A DNA stretch of 64,000 nucleotides, taken from positions 310,001-374,000 of the forward strand of contig JAAOMT010000031.1 of assembly GCA_016748015.1 (NCBI GenBank). The letters are read 5' to 3'. Position numbers and translations under genes: made by a program. Below are positions 33,966-45,891 of this stretch, piece after piece (position 1 is the stretch's first letter; the number at the start of each line of letters is the position of its first letter). The stretch is from Geosiphon pyriformis (taxonomy: Eukaryota; Glomeromycota; Glomeromycetes; Archaeosporales; Geosiphonaceae). The notes beneath the pieces were generated by a model. The model was not told where the DNA came from. It saw nothing but the letters and a program-made list of their open reading frames with translations, and made no database searches.

Positions 33966-35798
33966 TCATTGAGAATATTTTTTGTCTATTGACTCGTTGA
34001 TGGCCTCCCTCAATGCCTTTTCTTTTTTCGTCCATTCCACCATTGCTTCTCCGGTAGAAATAACTGCAGAATCAACAGCCTGAACAATTCTGTCTGTAAT
34101 TTCAATCATCATAGGTTGATAACGACTGTAAGCGTCAATGCTAATTTCCAATAATACGCGGACTTGCGTACTGAGAAACACGGAAACTGTGTCCAGGACT
34201 ACCGGGAAATGTGCATTTACAATATCTCGAACCGTGTGAAAAAGACTTAATGATTTTTCACACAATAATAAAACCCATGCCATGAGGTAGGGCATAATTA
34301 ATTGATAAAAAGTGTCCATAGCTGCGAGTATAGTGAAAAATAGGTCTTGAGATATTTTTAAAAAACGGACAAAATGTAGAGAACCAAATGTAATCAATGA
34401 CTTTACTATCCGGAACAATTTTAATAAGGCCACTAGAATAACTTTGCTGTAGAAAATCCTGAGGGCTGCGATAACAGGATGAAAGAGTGGTGCAAAAGTA
34501 GACCAGAAGGTGTGGAGCAATTTTAAAAAATTGATTCGAATTGAGTTATATGCTGCAGATGAAATTCGTTGAAGATTGGCATGGATTAAAGGTAGGGCCC
34601 TTATGCATGGAATGATAACTGTTTGTTGAAACCAAATGGAAATAGAGAGAAATTCAAGGTATGAATAATAAGCTTCCTCAGCCAAACAAAGAGCTGATCG
34701 TCGCGAATTCTCAGTAATGATTGGGATAATTTCCGAGATATATTTTTTCATTAGAATCAGTAGTGTTCCTGTGACAATGATGCTATGAAGTTTTCTCATG
34801 ACAAAACGTAAATTCTGATTTCTTAGGATTCCATATAGAACCCAGGAAGTTTCAGATAAAACTGCCACCACCAGTCGCAGGTATAAGAATTTACCCAAAC
34901 TTAGTCCTAAGACCTTAGCTTTGTGATATCCACGAATTGCTAATTTCTCCAAACAATTAAACAAAGGTTGAAGAGCAGAGTCCCAAATATGTATACTTGT
35001 TTGCAAAGTTATAATAAACAGATCTCTAAAGTCTTGTGCCAGATCTCTTGCAAGAAAACAAAGACAATGCCAAGCTATCTTTTGAAGATATATTGCTCTC
35101 GGAATAGCCCATTTCACAGGCTTAATAATCAATTTAATGAAGGTACGTGCTAAAAAAACGCCAAGTGGATATAAAATGTGAATCCATCCAGCTTCAAATA
35201 ATTCAATTCCACGATTCCAAGAAATTTTGATTAAATGTCGTACTTTTTCAAACGCCACAATAAAGTAAAGCCAAATATTTTTAATGACCGGCCATGCATG
35301 AATTCGAGCCCAGTTTGCGAAACCTACAGTAGCCTGTATAAGTGGTTTTTGAATGTATAAACGCCAAATGAATGGTGCATTAGCAATAACTTTGGAAATT
35401 GTTGCTGCGCTCCATTTTATTCCATGCCCCAGCAAGTAGAGACCAGACTCTGCACTATCAAGTGAATAGAAAACAAATAACTCAAAAGTATCCCAAGCAA
35501 GTCGTAAAGATAAATAAACAACTGCTAAAGGGAGAAAAGGAATATATAAAGCGAGGTTTTGTTCCTGCGAGAGATTTAGAATGGGTTGCTGTTCTGGAGC
35601 TTTCCGGATCGTCTTTCGTTTAAAGAACTCTTCATGTAGCTGTCGCCAGTTCTTGTAATAGCTGATGGCCACATAAAGATAAAGAAACACAAATAATAGT
35701 AGGAAGATAATCCAGAAAGATATTCCTTCAACCAAAAGAGTTTCGGAGGGTTTAGAAAATGAGGGATCTGATGAAATAGTGTTAAAGGGAATTTCCAT
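33966..35798 (-). CDS. Unrecognised 610-residue membrane-associated protein
   Basis: Single exon, unlike its intron-rich neighbours, and I do not recognise the family. A strong transmembrane helix lies at about 25-48 (FWIIFLLLFVFLYLYVA), a second hydrophobic segment at about 82-102 (NLALYIPFLPLAVVYLSLRL). The rest to about residue 540 is a long series of helical segments rich in Trp, Phe, Leu and Ile with regularly placed basic residues (for example HAWPVIKNIWLYFIV, AWVLLLCEKSLSLF), which suggests repeated amphipathic or membrane-lying helices. The C-terminus is charged (TKKEKALREAINES). No signal peptide cleavage site or enzyme motif is evident. Its start is the first ATG of the long frame. 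It converges on PTH1 with about 170 bp between stops. Confidence 0.7.
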   Translation of the reverse strand: MEIPFNTISSDPSFSKPSETLLVEGISFWIIFLLLFVFLYLYVAISYYKNWRQLHEEFFKRKTIRKAPEQQPILNLSQEQNLALYIPFLPLAVVYLSLRLAWDTFELFVFYSLDSAESGLYLLGHGIKWSAATISKVIANAPFIWRLYIQKPLIQATVGFANWARIHAWPVIKNIWLYFIVAFEKVRHLIKISWNRGIELFEAGWIHILYPLGVFLARTFIKLIIKPVKWAIPRAIYLQKIAWHCLCFLARDLAQDFRDLFIITLQTSIHIWDSALQPLFNCLEKLAIRGYHKAKVLGLSLGKFLYLRLVVAVLSETSWVLYGILRNQNLRFVMRKLHSIIVTGTLLILMKKYISEIIPIITENSRRSALCLAEEAYYSYLEFLSISIWFQQTVIIPCIRALPLIHANLQRISSAAYNSIRINFLKLLHTFWSTFAPLFHPVIAALRIFYSKVILVALLKLFRIVKSLITFGSLHFVRFLKISQDLFFTILAAMDTFYQLIMPYLMAWVLLLCEKSLSLFHTVRDIVNAHFPVVLDTVSVFLSTQVRVLLEISIDAYSRYQPMMIEITDRIVQAVDSAVISTGEAMVEWTKKEKALREAINESIDKKYSQ

Positions 35799-38700
35799 AT
35801 TCTTTAATTATTGAAGATATGAAGTTTACAAATTTCTAAAGCGGCTAATTAAAACTTTGTACTGAAAATTCATCTTTAAAGTCTTGGAAGGTCTTGCTTT
35901 ATACACTTGGCCAAGTTGCTGATGATCCAATCTTTGCTATATTCGTGGTGAAATTTGCCGACAAGAATTTCCATAATGGACTAACAAAAAAAGAAATAGA
36001 ATTTATAATTATGATGAGATATAAGAATTAATTTAGAATTGTTTTACTGTGAAATAATATAATTAGAAATAGACAAGATACGTAAAGAAACGTTTATATA
36101 TCTTATTGGATCAAAAGAAATAAGTTAATTCGGGTTATCAAAAATTAAAAAAGGCTTTATAATGCCAAATTCAAATAGGATATCTATAATGTTTGTCTAC
36201 TATTAAGGTCAAATAACGTGTTATTGTAATAAGATTATGCAAAACTTGTATAGTTAATTATCAATAATTTTAAAATTAATAATAATCTTAATAAGTCTTC
36301 TTTGCATTTTTATAACTTTGAAAATATGTTTGGCCATTTAATTATTAATATACAAGCAATACCAAAACCCAAGTACTTTTCCTTTTTGTTTAAAATAAAA
36401 ATCTTAATACTTTAAACCTTTTTCTTAATTCATAATCTGTATTTGTTCTTTAATTTAGTTTTTGTAACAATAAAAACATATTATTTGCTCTTAATATATT
36501 ACTTGACAATATTGTTTTGTTTAACTTAAAAAAATATAATATTATTAACAGTTTTGCCATTACAATTATACTTGAATCTACTTTTATTATTAGATTTTTT
36601 ATTAGATTTTAATTAAAAATTATTAAAGACTTAAATATATTTAAATTTTTTTAACTTTATTATTTGTTCTGTAAAGTTAATAAAACAGTATTTTAACTTA
36701 ACAATTATAATTTTAATATTTTTAGCATTGTTAAAAAAAGTTTTTAATTAAAATACTAAACATAATAGCTTGAAAAATCTGTATTTATTTTTTTTTACCA
36801 AAATACTGATTAATTAATAGAAATTTGTATTTTAATATATATATAAATAAGTTATATTTTAATAATTTAACCAAATTTTGGAAAAATTTTGGAAAAATTA
36901 TATTTTAAAACTATTTAATTAAAATATTTATATATAATATATTTAAACAAAATAAGTATAATTCAAAATAAATTAATTTTATTAAGTTTTTTCAAAAAAT
37001 TTTTAAATTAAAAACAAATAATTCTATAGTATTACTTGAGTAAAAAAAACCAATCCAAAACTATTGAAAAAATGAAATTAATACATAATAACATAAAATA
37101 ATATGAAATAATGTAAAATAATATAAAATAACTTAGAATAACATAAAATAATATAAAATAGCATAAAATAATCAGTCATAACATAAAATAATTAATTATA
37201 ACAAAAAGAAACAAAGCAATAATAGAAATAACAAAAAATAGCTAATAATAATAAGCAATTAAAAGCAATCTTATAAAATTAAAGAATATGTATAAAAACA
37301 AGTAGTTTTAACAGATAAAAAAAAGACAAACAAAAAACAAAAATTAATTTCTTCTTATTATTTTATTTTTTTATCTATTATTTATTTTTTAATAAAGTAT
37401 TGTTAAAATTAAACCAAAAATACCTAATATTAACAACTTATTATCTATAGACTTTAACTAATTATTGTTTTTTATCTTTATTTTAGACCAAATACAATTA
37501 GCATAAACATTTTTGGAACTTTAATGACTAAAACAATTACTTTTAATTATGATAATTAATAAAATACTAATTTTTTTTTATTTTTTTAATTTTTTTATTT
37601 TCTTTTTATCTTATAAAGTAACAACATTGGAAATTAACTGTTTAAGAATAGACTTTATAATAACTTAGTAAAAAAAAAGCTTTTTCTAGTATTAGATATT
37701 AACTTCATCTTATTAATTTATTAAAGAACAAAAAAACAATATTAAACTCTAGTAATTATACTTGACTAGTTTAGAGAAAAAAGCTTATATCTATAAACAT
37801 AAATTGCTAGAAAATATATCTTTGTCTTTTATAACCAAAGAACTTTATAAATAAATTTATATATATTAACAATTTTTAGAAATTAGTAAAACATAGCATA
37901 TATTTGTAAATTCAAAAAACTCTATAGTTTTTATATTTAAAATTTTGAACATAAAATATTACTATTATTCTTTACCAAATTTATTTATAACAACAGTTAA
38001 TCTAAGCATATATAATAGAATTTTAATTATAAAACAAGTTTTTTTATTAAAAAATACCAAAAAATTTAAAAAATTATAGATTATATATTTATTAATAAAG
38101 TATAAAAAAAGTTTTAATGTTTTTTTTATAATATTAGGTTTTATAATATAAACAATATTTTTTTAATTAAAACAAACTATTTGAAAACTATTAAATTAGC
38201 CAAATTTAAATTAATAAACTTAATTATAATTTTTTATAAGTTAATAAGCTATAATTTAATTAAAACAATTTTGTCAAATTTAAAAAATTAATTGTATAGT
38301 TATTTTAAAAGTATTTATTTAATTTTTTTTTAAAAAATTGGCAAAAATAATAAATAATAAAAAAATTTTATATTATTCAATTGGATTTTTTGACAAAAAA
38401 AACTGGTTTTAGTATTTTTGATATTATATTTTATAAATTATTTAGAATTTTATTATTGTTATTTAAGTTAAAGTTAAATTTTTTAACATAATATTTTTTT
38501 ATATTTTTAATATTAATTTTGATTATTTTATTATTAATAATACTGCATTTGTTTTTTAATCAAAAATTTTTTTTTAAAAAAACACAATTATTACTATTAA
38601 AGTTTTGAACAATAAATGTTAAACAATAAATTATAAAAAATTAAATGTTTTTGAAATCTAATTCTTAACTGGTAACAATGTCATTAGCTTAACAACTCCC

Positions 38701-39121
38701 GCTTATAGCCAAAAACAAAAATAGGCCCTGTCATTTTTGATCTTTATTCGCACATAAGTGATCATTTAAGAAAGAACAAATTGGTTCCTTGTTCACATCA
38801 CGCTGATTTTAGTAAATGATTCTCATTGAATATCAACCCAGATAATAAATAACAATAATAATGGTCATTATTACAGTATGCACCAAATTTTACGGCTCGC
38901 TTTGATTGCTGTTATTAAAGGTACATGATACACTCGAAGGAGATGAATGGATGTTTGAAAAAATTTGAGGAAAAGGGCGATAGATATATTGATATGGTTC
39001 GTTGGATGATCATGTAACTAATAAAACTGACTTTTATCGGTTAAACACGTAAGGGACGGCATAGGGTAAAATTTTATTTCATATTAAACCTAATTACCCT
39101 TGAAAAATGAGCTATCGTGAT
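35799..39121. other. Intergenic region dominated by an AT desert
   Basis: 35.8-36.2 kb and 38.65-39.12 kb have normal intergenic composition. 36.2-38.65 kb is nearly pure A/T with virtually no CG. At 37080-37200 there is an irregular run of AAAATAAT/ATAACAT units. Around 37380-37820 faint resemblance to the LTR-like repeat at 44497-45319 suggests a very old copy. No gene. Confidence 0.6.
37080..37205. repeat. Irregular (ATAACATAAAATAAT)-type tandem repeat
   Basis: Imperfect units of TAAAATAATAT and ATAACAT repeated about ten times; not evenly spaced. Confidence 0.75.
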
Positions 39122-41581
39122 TCAATATTTGATTTTAAGTCGCTGATTTTCTTCTCGTAATCGTTCAACTTCCTCCCGAAGAGACGCTAAATCCCCGCAG
39201 TATTTCAAGAACATCATTTCCATTTCTGTCTGTGGAAAAAGTAATTAATGGAAAATCTCGGTCATTTTGAGATAAAGTGATTCAATCTTACTTTTTGAAT
39301 GTAAAACTGACGAATCAATTCGAGATGCATATTTTGTATATCATTTCGTAACGATATTTTAAATTCTTGGAAGCAATCGTCCACAATATTTTCAAGAACT
39401 TGATATTGAAAGGTTGGCGGAGTGATGTTATCATTCGGCTTAGCTGGGGTGGAGTTTGACACGTTACTAGATGAGGTTGATATATCTGTTAAAGGAGTTT
39501 TAAAAGGATCCAGCGGTGGTGGTTGGATTTCTTCTGGTGATAGAATAATAGATTGTTTCTCGGCAGGCGCATCCTTCATCAAAGATTGTTCTATAAACTG
39601 TTGTCGAGGGCGCTAATTTGATTAACCAATATAATTATCAAATTCTTGAATACAAGTCAGACTAATACATCTTTTTTTTTAAGTATTTACCTTGTTATTT
39701 GTAAGTCTTCCTTGACTTTCTGAAATCACCTCATCCTCAGAAAAAGCGACACGTTTTTGAGGAGTAATATTTGGCAAGACTGAATCCGCACACCCTATTG
39801 ATAAACTCCTAACGCCACCTATGATTTCTCTCGCTTCAGAAACGATTCTTGTCTTCAGTCCATCGATAGCTCCAGTGCTCAACATATCAGTGTCTCTTCG
39901 AATACTATCAATCTCGGGGCGTTTACCATCATCTGTTAATTCACCTTTCACTGGAGAAAACATTTCCATGTAATTCTTTTCTTGTGATTCATTGGTGACC
40001 GAAGGTACATTGACGCGTGGCTTTGGGGGAGGTGTTCCTCGGAAAGAGGTGCGCGTATTACTCTTTTGCCTGCTCAGAATACGTGGCTCGTGGATTTTTT
40101 CTTTATCCTGTTTAGATAATTAAATGGGATTTAGATTAGAAAATAAAGAGGCTAAAATTTGTCAAATACCTGGAAATGAAGAGATTGAATAGGATGATGT
40201 TCGGTTCCTAATAATAAGCCCATTGGTTTGCTAAGTGATCGCAAGTCATATACAATGATATCACCTAAAATTATACAAGAAAATTGGATTAATTTAGAGA
40301 TCTGAGGATGGTAAAAATCATTTATATACCTTGCATAGTCCCTGCAGCCAGTGTAAAACCATCTGGTTTAAATGCTAAAGTGGTCAAAGGCGAATCGGTA
40401 TATAAAGTTTTCAGACTCCTTTAATAATAAGCACAGGGCAATGATAAGGCCGGTCTGCTTGCACCATTCCTAGGTACACTTTGAATTTAACTTAAAGTAA
40501 GCTTACACTTTCTTGCCGACATCATATAGTACAATTCTTTTGTCAAGACCAGAACTGCACATTAAAGATGAATTTTGAGGCGAGAAAGCTATTCCTTTTA
40601 TTGATTGATGATGTACATTTTCAAATGTTTGGAGTGCTGTTGTGGACGCAGAGGTATCCCATAGTCGTAAATGGCAATCATCTCCTCCAGCAGCTAATAG
40701 CCCTGGTTTGTAATATGAATACTCCAAAATATTGATAGGCTTGTAGAAGATTAACAATAAATTTAGTTAACCAAGATCGTGCGGCTTCATAAATGAGCAA
40801 AAATTGTGGTTACAATACCTGAGAGGTTAACACTATTAAGTTATTTGATGAAGCCTGTCGTCGATTATGTACAATAATATTACCTCCAGAGTTAGAGCTA
40901 GCAACTAAATTTTCGTCCAAGTTCAAATCAAGGGATGTTATCGTGCTACGATGTCCCTATTCAGTTTCGGAAAATTTAAAATTTAGAAAATTTTCCAAAA
41001 AAACATAGAAATATAAGAGTTTACCTGAAGAGGATCAGCGTAAGCTTGTTGTTCCCGATCCCAAATGTGAACATCCTTATCTGTACCTCCGAACAGAATA
41101 TATCGCGATTTACTGGCAAAACGAAGAGCATTGATAGTGGGATATACCTACATTATTAACAGAGAAATTTCAGAAATCAAAAGAAGTAATATAACTAAGG
41201 AATTAGACTAACCGATTCCTCTGTGACATTCAGCGGTATCGAATGAAGCCTTGTCCCATTTTGGTCATGTATTGATATTCCACCCTCGTTACCGACAACA
41301 GCGAGATGCTTATCTATGTTTTAAAGTGAAGAATCTTTAAAAACTGCTAGTGGGTACATCAAGAGACCTTTTACAATAAAAAGGATACGATCTTGACTCC
41401 AGCGCACGCAGTTAACTGCTGTCGAACCTAAAGGGGAAAAAGAGACTTTCTCAAGACCAACCAATTGCTCAGGCGCTTTATTGGTTGTGGTTGAGTCATT
41501 TTTTTCTATAGTTGCCAAACTTGGAGAAAGATTCCATACTTTTACTTTGGCCGAGCCAGAGGCGAGTAAATTCGTGGACAT
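39122..41581 (-). CDS. NEDD1-like WD40 protein (gamma-tubulin complex recruiter, 10 exons)
   Basis: Exons (minus): 41581-41368, 41313-41213, 41147-41025, 40956-40819, 40739-40507, 40418-40330, 40264-40170, 40107-39691, 39612-39292, 39229-39122; all phases agree, 612 residues (human NEDD1 about 660). The first ~330 residues form WD40 blades (for example LFGGTDKDVHIWDRE, LLAAGGDDCHLRLWDTS, MCSSGLDKRIVLYDVGKK, TLAAGTMQGDIIVYDL). After a Ser/Pro-rich linker the C-terminal part reads VLENIVDDCFQEFK, LELIRQFYIQK, and ends in a short coiled coil (LREEVERLREENQRLK). This architecture and the terminal helix match NEDD1/GRIP71, which attaches the gamma-tubulin ring complex to spindles and organising centres. 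Ser/Thr-Pro sites in the linker (FSPVKGE, PNITPQK) fit mitotic phosphorylation known for the family. Confidence 0.88.
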
Positions 41582-41722
41582 ATTCTCAAACGTAACAGCA
41601 GAGATCTGAATATGACCTCAATGAACAGATCACTCAGCGTAGAAGAAAATTTGTGCTGTGTGAAGATTCAATCAATAAGCAAATGTCAATGAGGTTTTAC
41701 CCAAGATGTCGCGTCGTAGGAA
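41582..41722. promoter_or_regulatory. Short divergent promoter, NEDD1-like / unknown gene
   Basis: 141 bp between the two predicted start codons; presumably shared. An alternative upstream ATG for the plus-strand gene at 41706 is in another frame that closes after 34 codons. Confidence 0.4.
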
Positions 41723-42330
41723 ATGGGGAAATGGAGAATTCAGGAGTTACGTGACACTACCAACCAAAAATTTAAGAACATATTGTGTGGCGCTAATCAT
41801 CAATCTCTATTAAATACGATGGTGGCTGGCGAGGATACTTGCACAAACACGAACAGAGTATCGACGCGTCCTGTCTTTTTTTATGAGTCAATGGTATGTC
41901 AGAGGAAATGTTCTTCTGTTAAACATGAAAGCGCCTGTGGCAGAACAGGACTGTCGGAAGTCAGTAATGTGCAGGGGTGGTCGGCCTTTGGTGAAGAACA
42001 GCTACTTGAGTGATTGTTTGATTAGCTTTGTTCAATAGGATTCTTGATTTTTTTACTGTCAAGTTGAGAATGCATGTCGGAATCAGGCAATTGCAAAGTA
42101 TAAATATGTTCTCCAAATCGCCTTGGAAGTAGAAGAAACAAGCAGTAAAAGAAAAGCTTCGAAATCTACAAAAAAAATACCAGTGTATGTAACTGAATAG
42201 TCTTTTCTTTGAGGTTTTATATTATTCCAAATTAGTACTTCTAACATCTGTGGTCTCTTCTGGCTAGGAAGCAATGCTTTTGCATGGTTGGGAGCAATGT
42301 ATGCAAGAAAAGACAGCAGTAGAAATTTGA
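41723..42330 (+). CDS. Unrecognised small protein (3 exons)
   Basis: Exons 41723-41990, 42064-42182 and 42268-42330, joined in phase, give 149 residues. The last two exons are convincing: flanked by good splice sites, coding-like composition, and read GAG AAT GCA... to KASKSTKKIP, then EAMLLHGWEQCMQEKTAVEI and a stop. The first exon (GKWRIQELRDTTNQKFK..., with scattered Cys residues) is less certain and may itself contain an intron. I cannot assign a family. The C-terminal part is helical and charged, with a Lys-rich cluster (SSKRKASKSTKK). Divergent from NEDD1. Confidence 0.45.
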
Positions 42331-44496
42331 AGAGTTAATTTCTTCTTGATGATCTTCAGCTTCATTTCGTGAATTCTAGTCGAATTCTTTTAAATATAGG
42401 TGATCAAAGCATCCCCTGAAGATATCATCACGGAAATGGAAAAGAATTGTTTAATCAAGGTAATCAGTCCGTGATTAGTATATTACTCTCGAAAATCAAA
42501 TCCTTATATTATTTGAATGTTAAAGGATGTATTTCCATAGTATTCAAAGATGTATTGCAAGAGGTATAGTTAAGATGGGCAATGATGCGTTTTTTAGTAT
42601 TAGTAAACGAAATTACCTCAATTGAATTGAAATCCCATATTTCGGCTATTTTTAGAACATTTTAAAGCAACTCTCGTAACCCCACCTCGCTCATACTCTT
42701 GATTTCTCTTCACAAAATAGAATTTGTTTCTCTCCCATTTGCCTTCTTCAACAACATCAAATCATCCGTTCCTACCTTTCTAAAAATGTGATCTAACCGG
42801 GAGAAATCCATTCCAGACATCCCCTGCAGCTTTCCGAAATTTTGTATGTAGAGTATATATAATTATCAATATTTAAATTTCCGCTATAAACTGTTCCCGA
42901 AATCATGATAATTCACAAAATTTATACCAAAAGTGGATCTTTTAATGTGCGATAACATTCTGAACATTTCGGCAAGCCGGCCTCAAATATATTATCATCC
43001 CTTTATCTGTGTCATAAAATAGACATATAAGAGATCCATTAATGATTATACCCAAGATACCACATTTAAGACACTTGAATTCATCTGAAAGCTGTTCTCA
43101 TTTTTCATTGTTTCCAATCCATTATTTAATAATAATCAATATTTGAGATTTACTTTAGCCATTATAAAAATTACAAAAAATTCATAAGTATAATTAAATA
43201 CAATAATTAAATTATGCACTTTCATTAATTAAAATTTTTTGGTTTTTTAACATGAAGCTTAATATTTTTATTTTGCAATTATAAATAATAATAAAAACGA
43301 AACAAATAAATAAATTTTGATGGTGGTTTTTTAAAAAAAATACCAATAATAACACAAAAAACTTATATAAGCTAAAATTGTATTTAAAAATTCAAAATAA
43401 ATAAAAAAGTAAAAAAATTTATTAATTATAAATATTAATAAAAAAAAATAAAACTTTTTTGAATCTAAAATAATATCAAAATTAATTACCAAAAAAAATA
43501 AACAATAAAAATAAATTATAATTAATAAAATGCTTAATTTTTACATAGTGTATAATATTTATTTGCAATTTTATTTTTAAAATAATTGTATTTGTTAATT
43601 TGTTAAAAATATATACTATGTATTTTAATAATAATAATTGTAATAATTTTAAATTAATAAAATAAAAAAACAATAAAAAAACATAATCAAAATTAAAAAA
43701 AAAAAACACAAAAAAAACTTCTTTTTTTTTTATGTTCAAAATTTTTTAAAGAAAAAAGTTTTTTTATTTAATTTCTAATATTTTGTAAAATAAAACATAA
43801 TAAAAATAGTTTATTAATTTAATATTATTATAAAAACAATATTTTTAAATAATATAACAATTTTTATTTATTTAATATTATAATAAAAACAAAATTAATT
43901 ATTTTAATTAAAAAAATCATAATAAATATTTAAAAAATATAAATAATAATAAAAATTAAAAAAATTAATAATAAATATATAAAAAATTATAAAAAAAATA
44001 TGATTTAAATTGTTGATAATAAATATTTAAAACATATTTAAAACATAAAAAAAATTATTTATTTATTTAAAATTATAATAAAAAATTAAATTAATATAAA
44101 ATTAATTATTATTATTATTAAAAATTTTAATTCTTTTTTTTAATATTGTAAATTTTTTTTATTATATTTAATAAATAAAATTTAAATACTGCCTAGTTTA
44201 ATATATTAAAATAAATAATTTAAATTATATATATATAGAAACTATGTTTCTAATACTTAAAAAAACTGAACATAATTTATATATACTAAAATTAACACTA
44301 AAGACTTTAACAATCTTAAACAATTTAACTATATTATTAAACAAAATAAATAACAGACCAATAATACCTACAAAAAAAATTTATTATATAGAATTAAACT
44401 ATCTTTTTCTATAAAAGTCTGATATTTAGAATAAACAAACTAGATATTATTTTTATAAATTAGCCTGAAATTATGTACAAAGTTTATAATTTACAG
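42331..44496. other. Intergenic region passing into AT desert
   Basis: 42.33-43.13 kb has moderate GC but stops in all frames; a short exon-like piece near 42400-42460 could not be linked to anything. From 43.15 kb the sequence is nearly pure A/T, without CG, with no gene. Confidence 0.55.
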
Positions 44497-45319
44497 TGTT
44501 ACTTAAAAAAATTAAGAATATTATATAGTTAAAGAAATAGCCAATTGAAAGTAAATATAATAATAAAAAAATTCCAGAATTCCTTTGAAGAAATTCTGTA
44601 TAATACCAAATATATATATATAGTAGTAGCATTAAAAGCAAAAAAAGTATTCAGAATTCAGTTTAATTTTAGTTTAAGATCTCTTTTTTATTTATTAATT
44701 AATCCATCACTTTATAAATAATAATATTAACCAAAGTAAACTTACCAAAAATATCCAATAAACATACATATTATCATCTAATCTATATTATTGTCATTTA
44801 ATTGAAAATTTTTACTATTTATCTATTATTAACATAAAGTATTGATAATATTTAATACTTAATTATACTAAAATAATAGCTCTTGATCATGGCTATTGAT
44901 AAGATACTAATTCTTATTTTTTTTTGTGTTGTTTGTTGTTTATTTACTAATCTAAGAAATTAAGTACTGATTAATTAATGTCAAAAATAGCCTGATAAAA
45001 AACTCAAAAATAAGAGTATAGAATTTATAAATTAACAAATAGCTTATCAGAAGGGCATAACTGCCAGAATAAACTGGTTATTATGTTGAAGAAAAAAATT
45101 TGATAGAATAATCATTCCAAAAGACTACTAAAAACAATTATTGAATTTTTGTCTATTAAACAAAAAACTCTAACCCAAAACTTTCAGATATAAAAACTTT
45201 CAAAATATAAAAACCTTCAAATTACCAAAACTTTTAGATATTACTAATGTTATCAAGCTATTAAGCACCAAGTTATGAGTTTGTTATTTGTTTCAAATTT
45301 TAAATAATTATTTATAATA
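44497..45319 (+). repeat. LTR-like repeat family 1, copy A
   Basis: 823 bp directly repeated at 59916-60770. It begins TGTTAC; the other copy ends GTAACA, so the ancestral ends were a 6-bp inverted TG...CA pair, as in LTRs. Shared landmarks: TAGCCAAT, a TATATATAGTAGTAG box near 44612, AGCTCTTGATCATGGCTATTGATA, AGCTTATCAGAAGGGCAT, and GCACCAAGTTA near the end. The TATA-like box suggests the LTR reads on the plus strand. This copy is the more decayed. Confidence 0.7.
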
Positions 45320-45891
45320 GTGTATTAAATGTTTTTACTATTGTTTTTATCAATAAAAAGATAATGTTAAAAAAAATAGTAGTTTTTTGAATTGTTTATG
45401 GAAGACTAAATTATAAAAAAGAAGGTCTTCAATTTTACTGATCTTAATATTAGTAAATATTATAATATAAAGCTTAAAGAGCATACTTTTTAGCTTTTTT
45501 TGAAATTATAATCTAATTTCTTCATTTTTTTCATTTATTTTGTCTAATTAACTTTTTTTTATTTTTTATTATTTTCTTTTTGTCTGTTTTTTTTTCTAAT
45601 TAGAAAGTTATTATATATATACATATTTTAAATTATATATAATTGTACTTATTTTAACTAATTAATAAATAATTACTAAGTTATTAAATCTTCTGTTTAA
45701 TTGTGAATGTCTTTTGGCTTACTTGTTTATAATTATGTTAAATTAGACATGTTTGTACACATTTTGTATACTATTATATACATATTATATTTTATAATTT
45801 TATTTGTTGATCTTTATTATTTATACTATTATTTAATAATTAGTTAATATATTATATTATTATTATTTTTGATTTTTGTTAATTTCTATTA
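45320..45891 (-). repeat. LTR-like repeat family 2, copy A (candidate 3' LTR of the gypsy element)
   Basis: About 572 bp, directly repeated at 62761-63334 with high similarity throughout (TTGTTTTTATCAATAAAAAG, a CTTTTT block, TATTATATATATACATAT). The other copy has ends TGAT...ATCA. Just inside it, on the minus strand, lies a purine-rich AAGAAGAAAA stretch that could be the polypurine tract of the minus-strand gypsy element. Assignment as its 3' LTR is inferred from position and orientation. Confidence 0.6.

Noticed and set aside
37080-37205. Evenly repeated AT units as a CRISPR-like array
   Set aside because: Eukaryotic context, irregular unit length, no distinct spacers; a low-complexity tandem repeat.
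43482-43739. 85-codon minus-strand frame rich in Phe and Ile
   Set aside because: Chance frame in near-pure A/T sequence, without conserved features.
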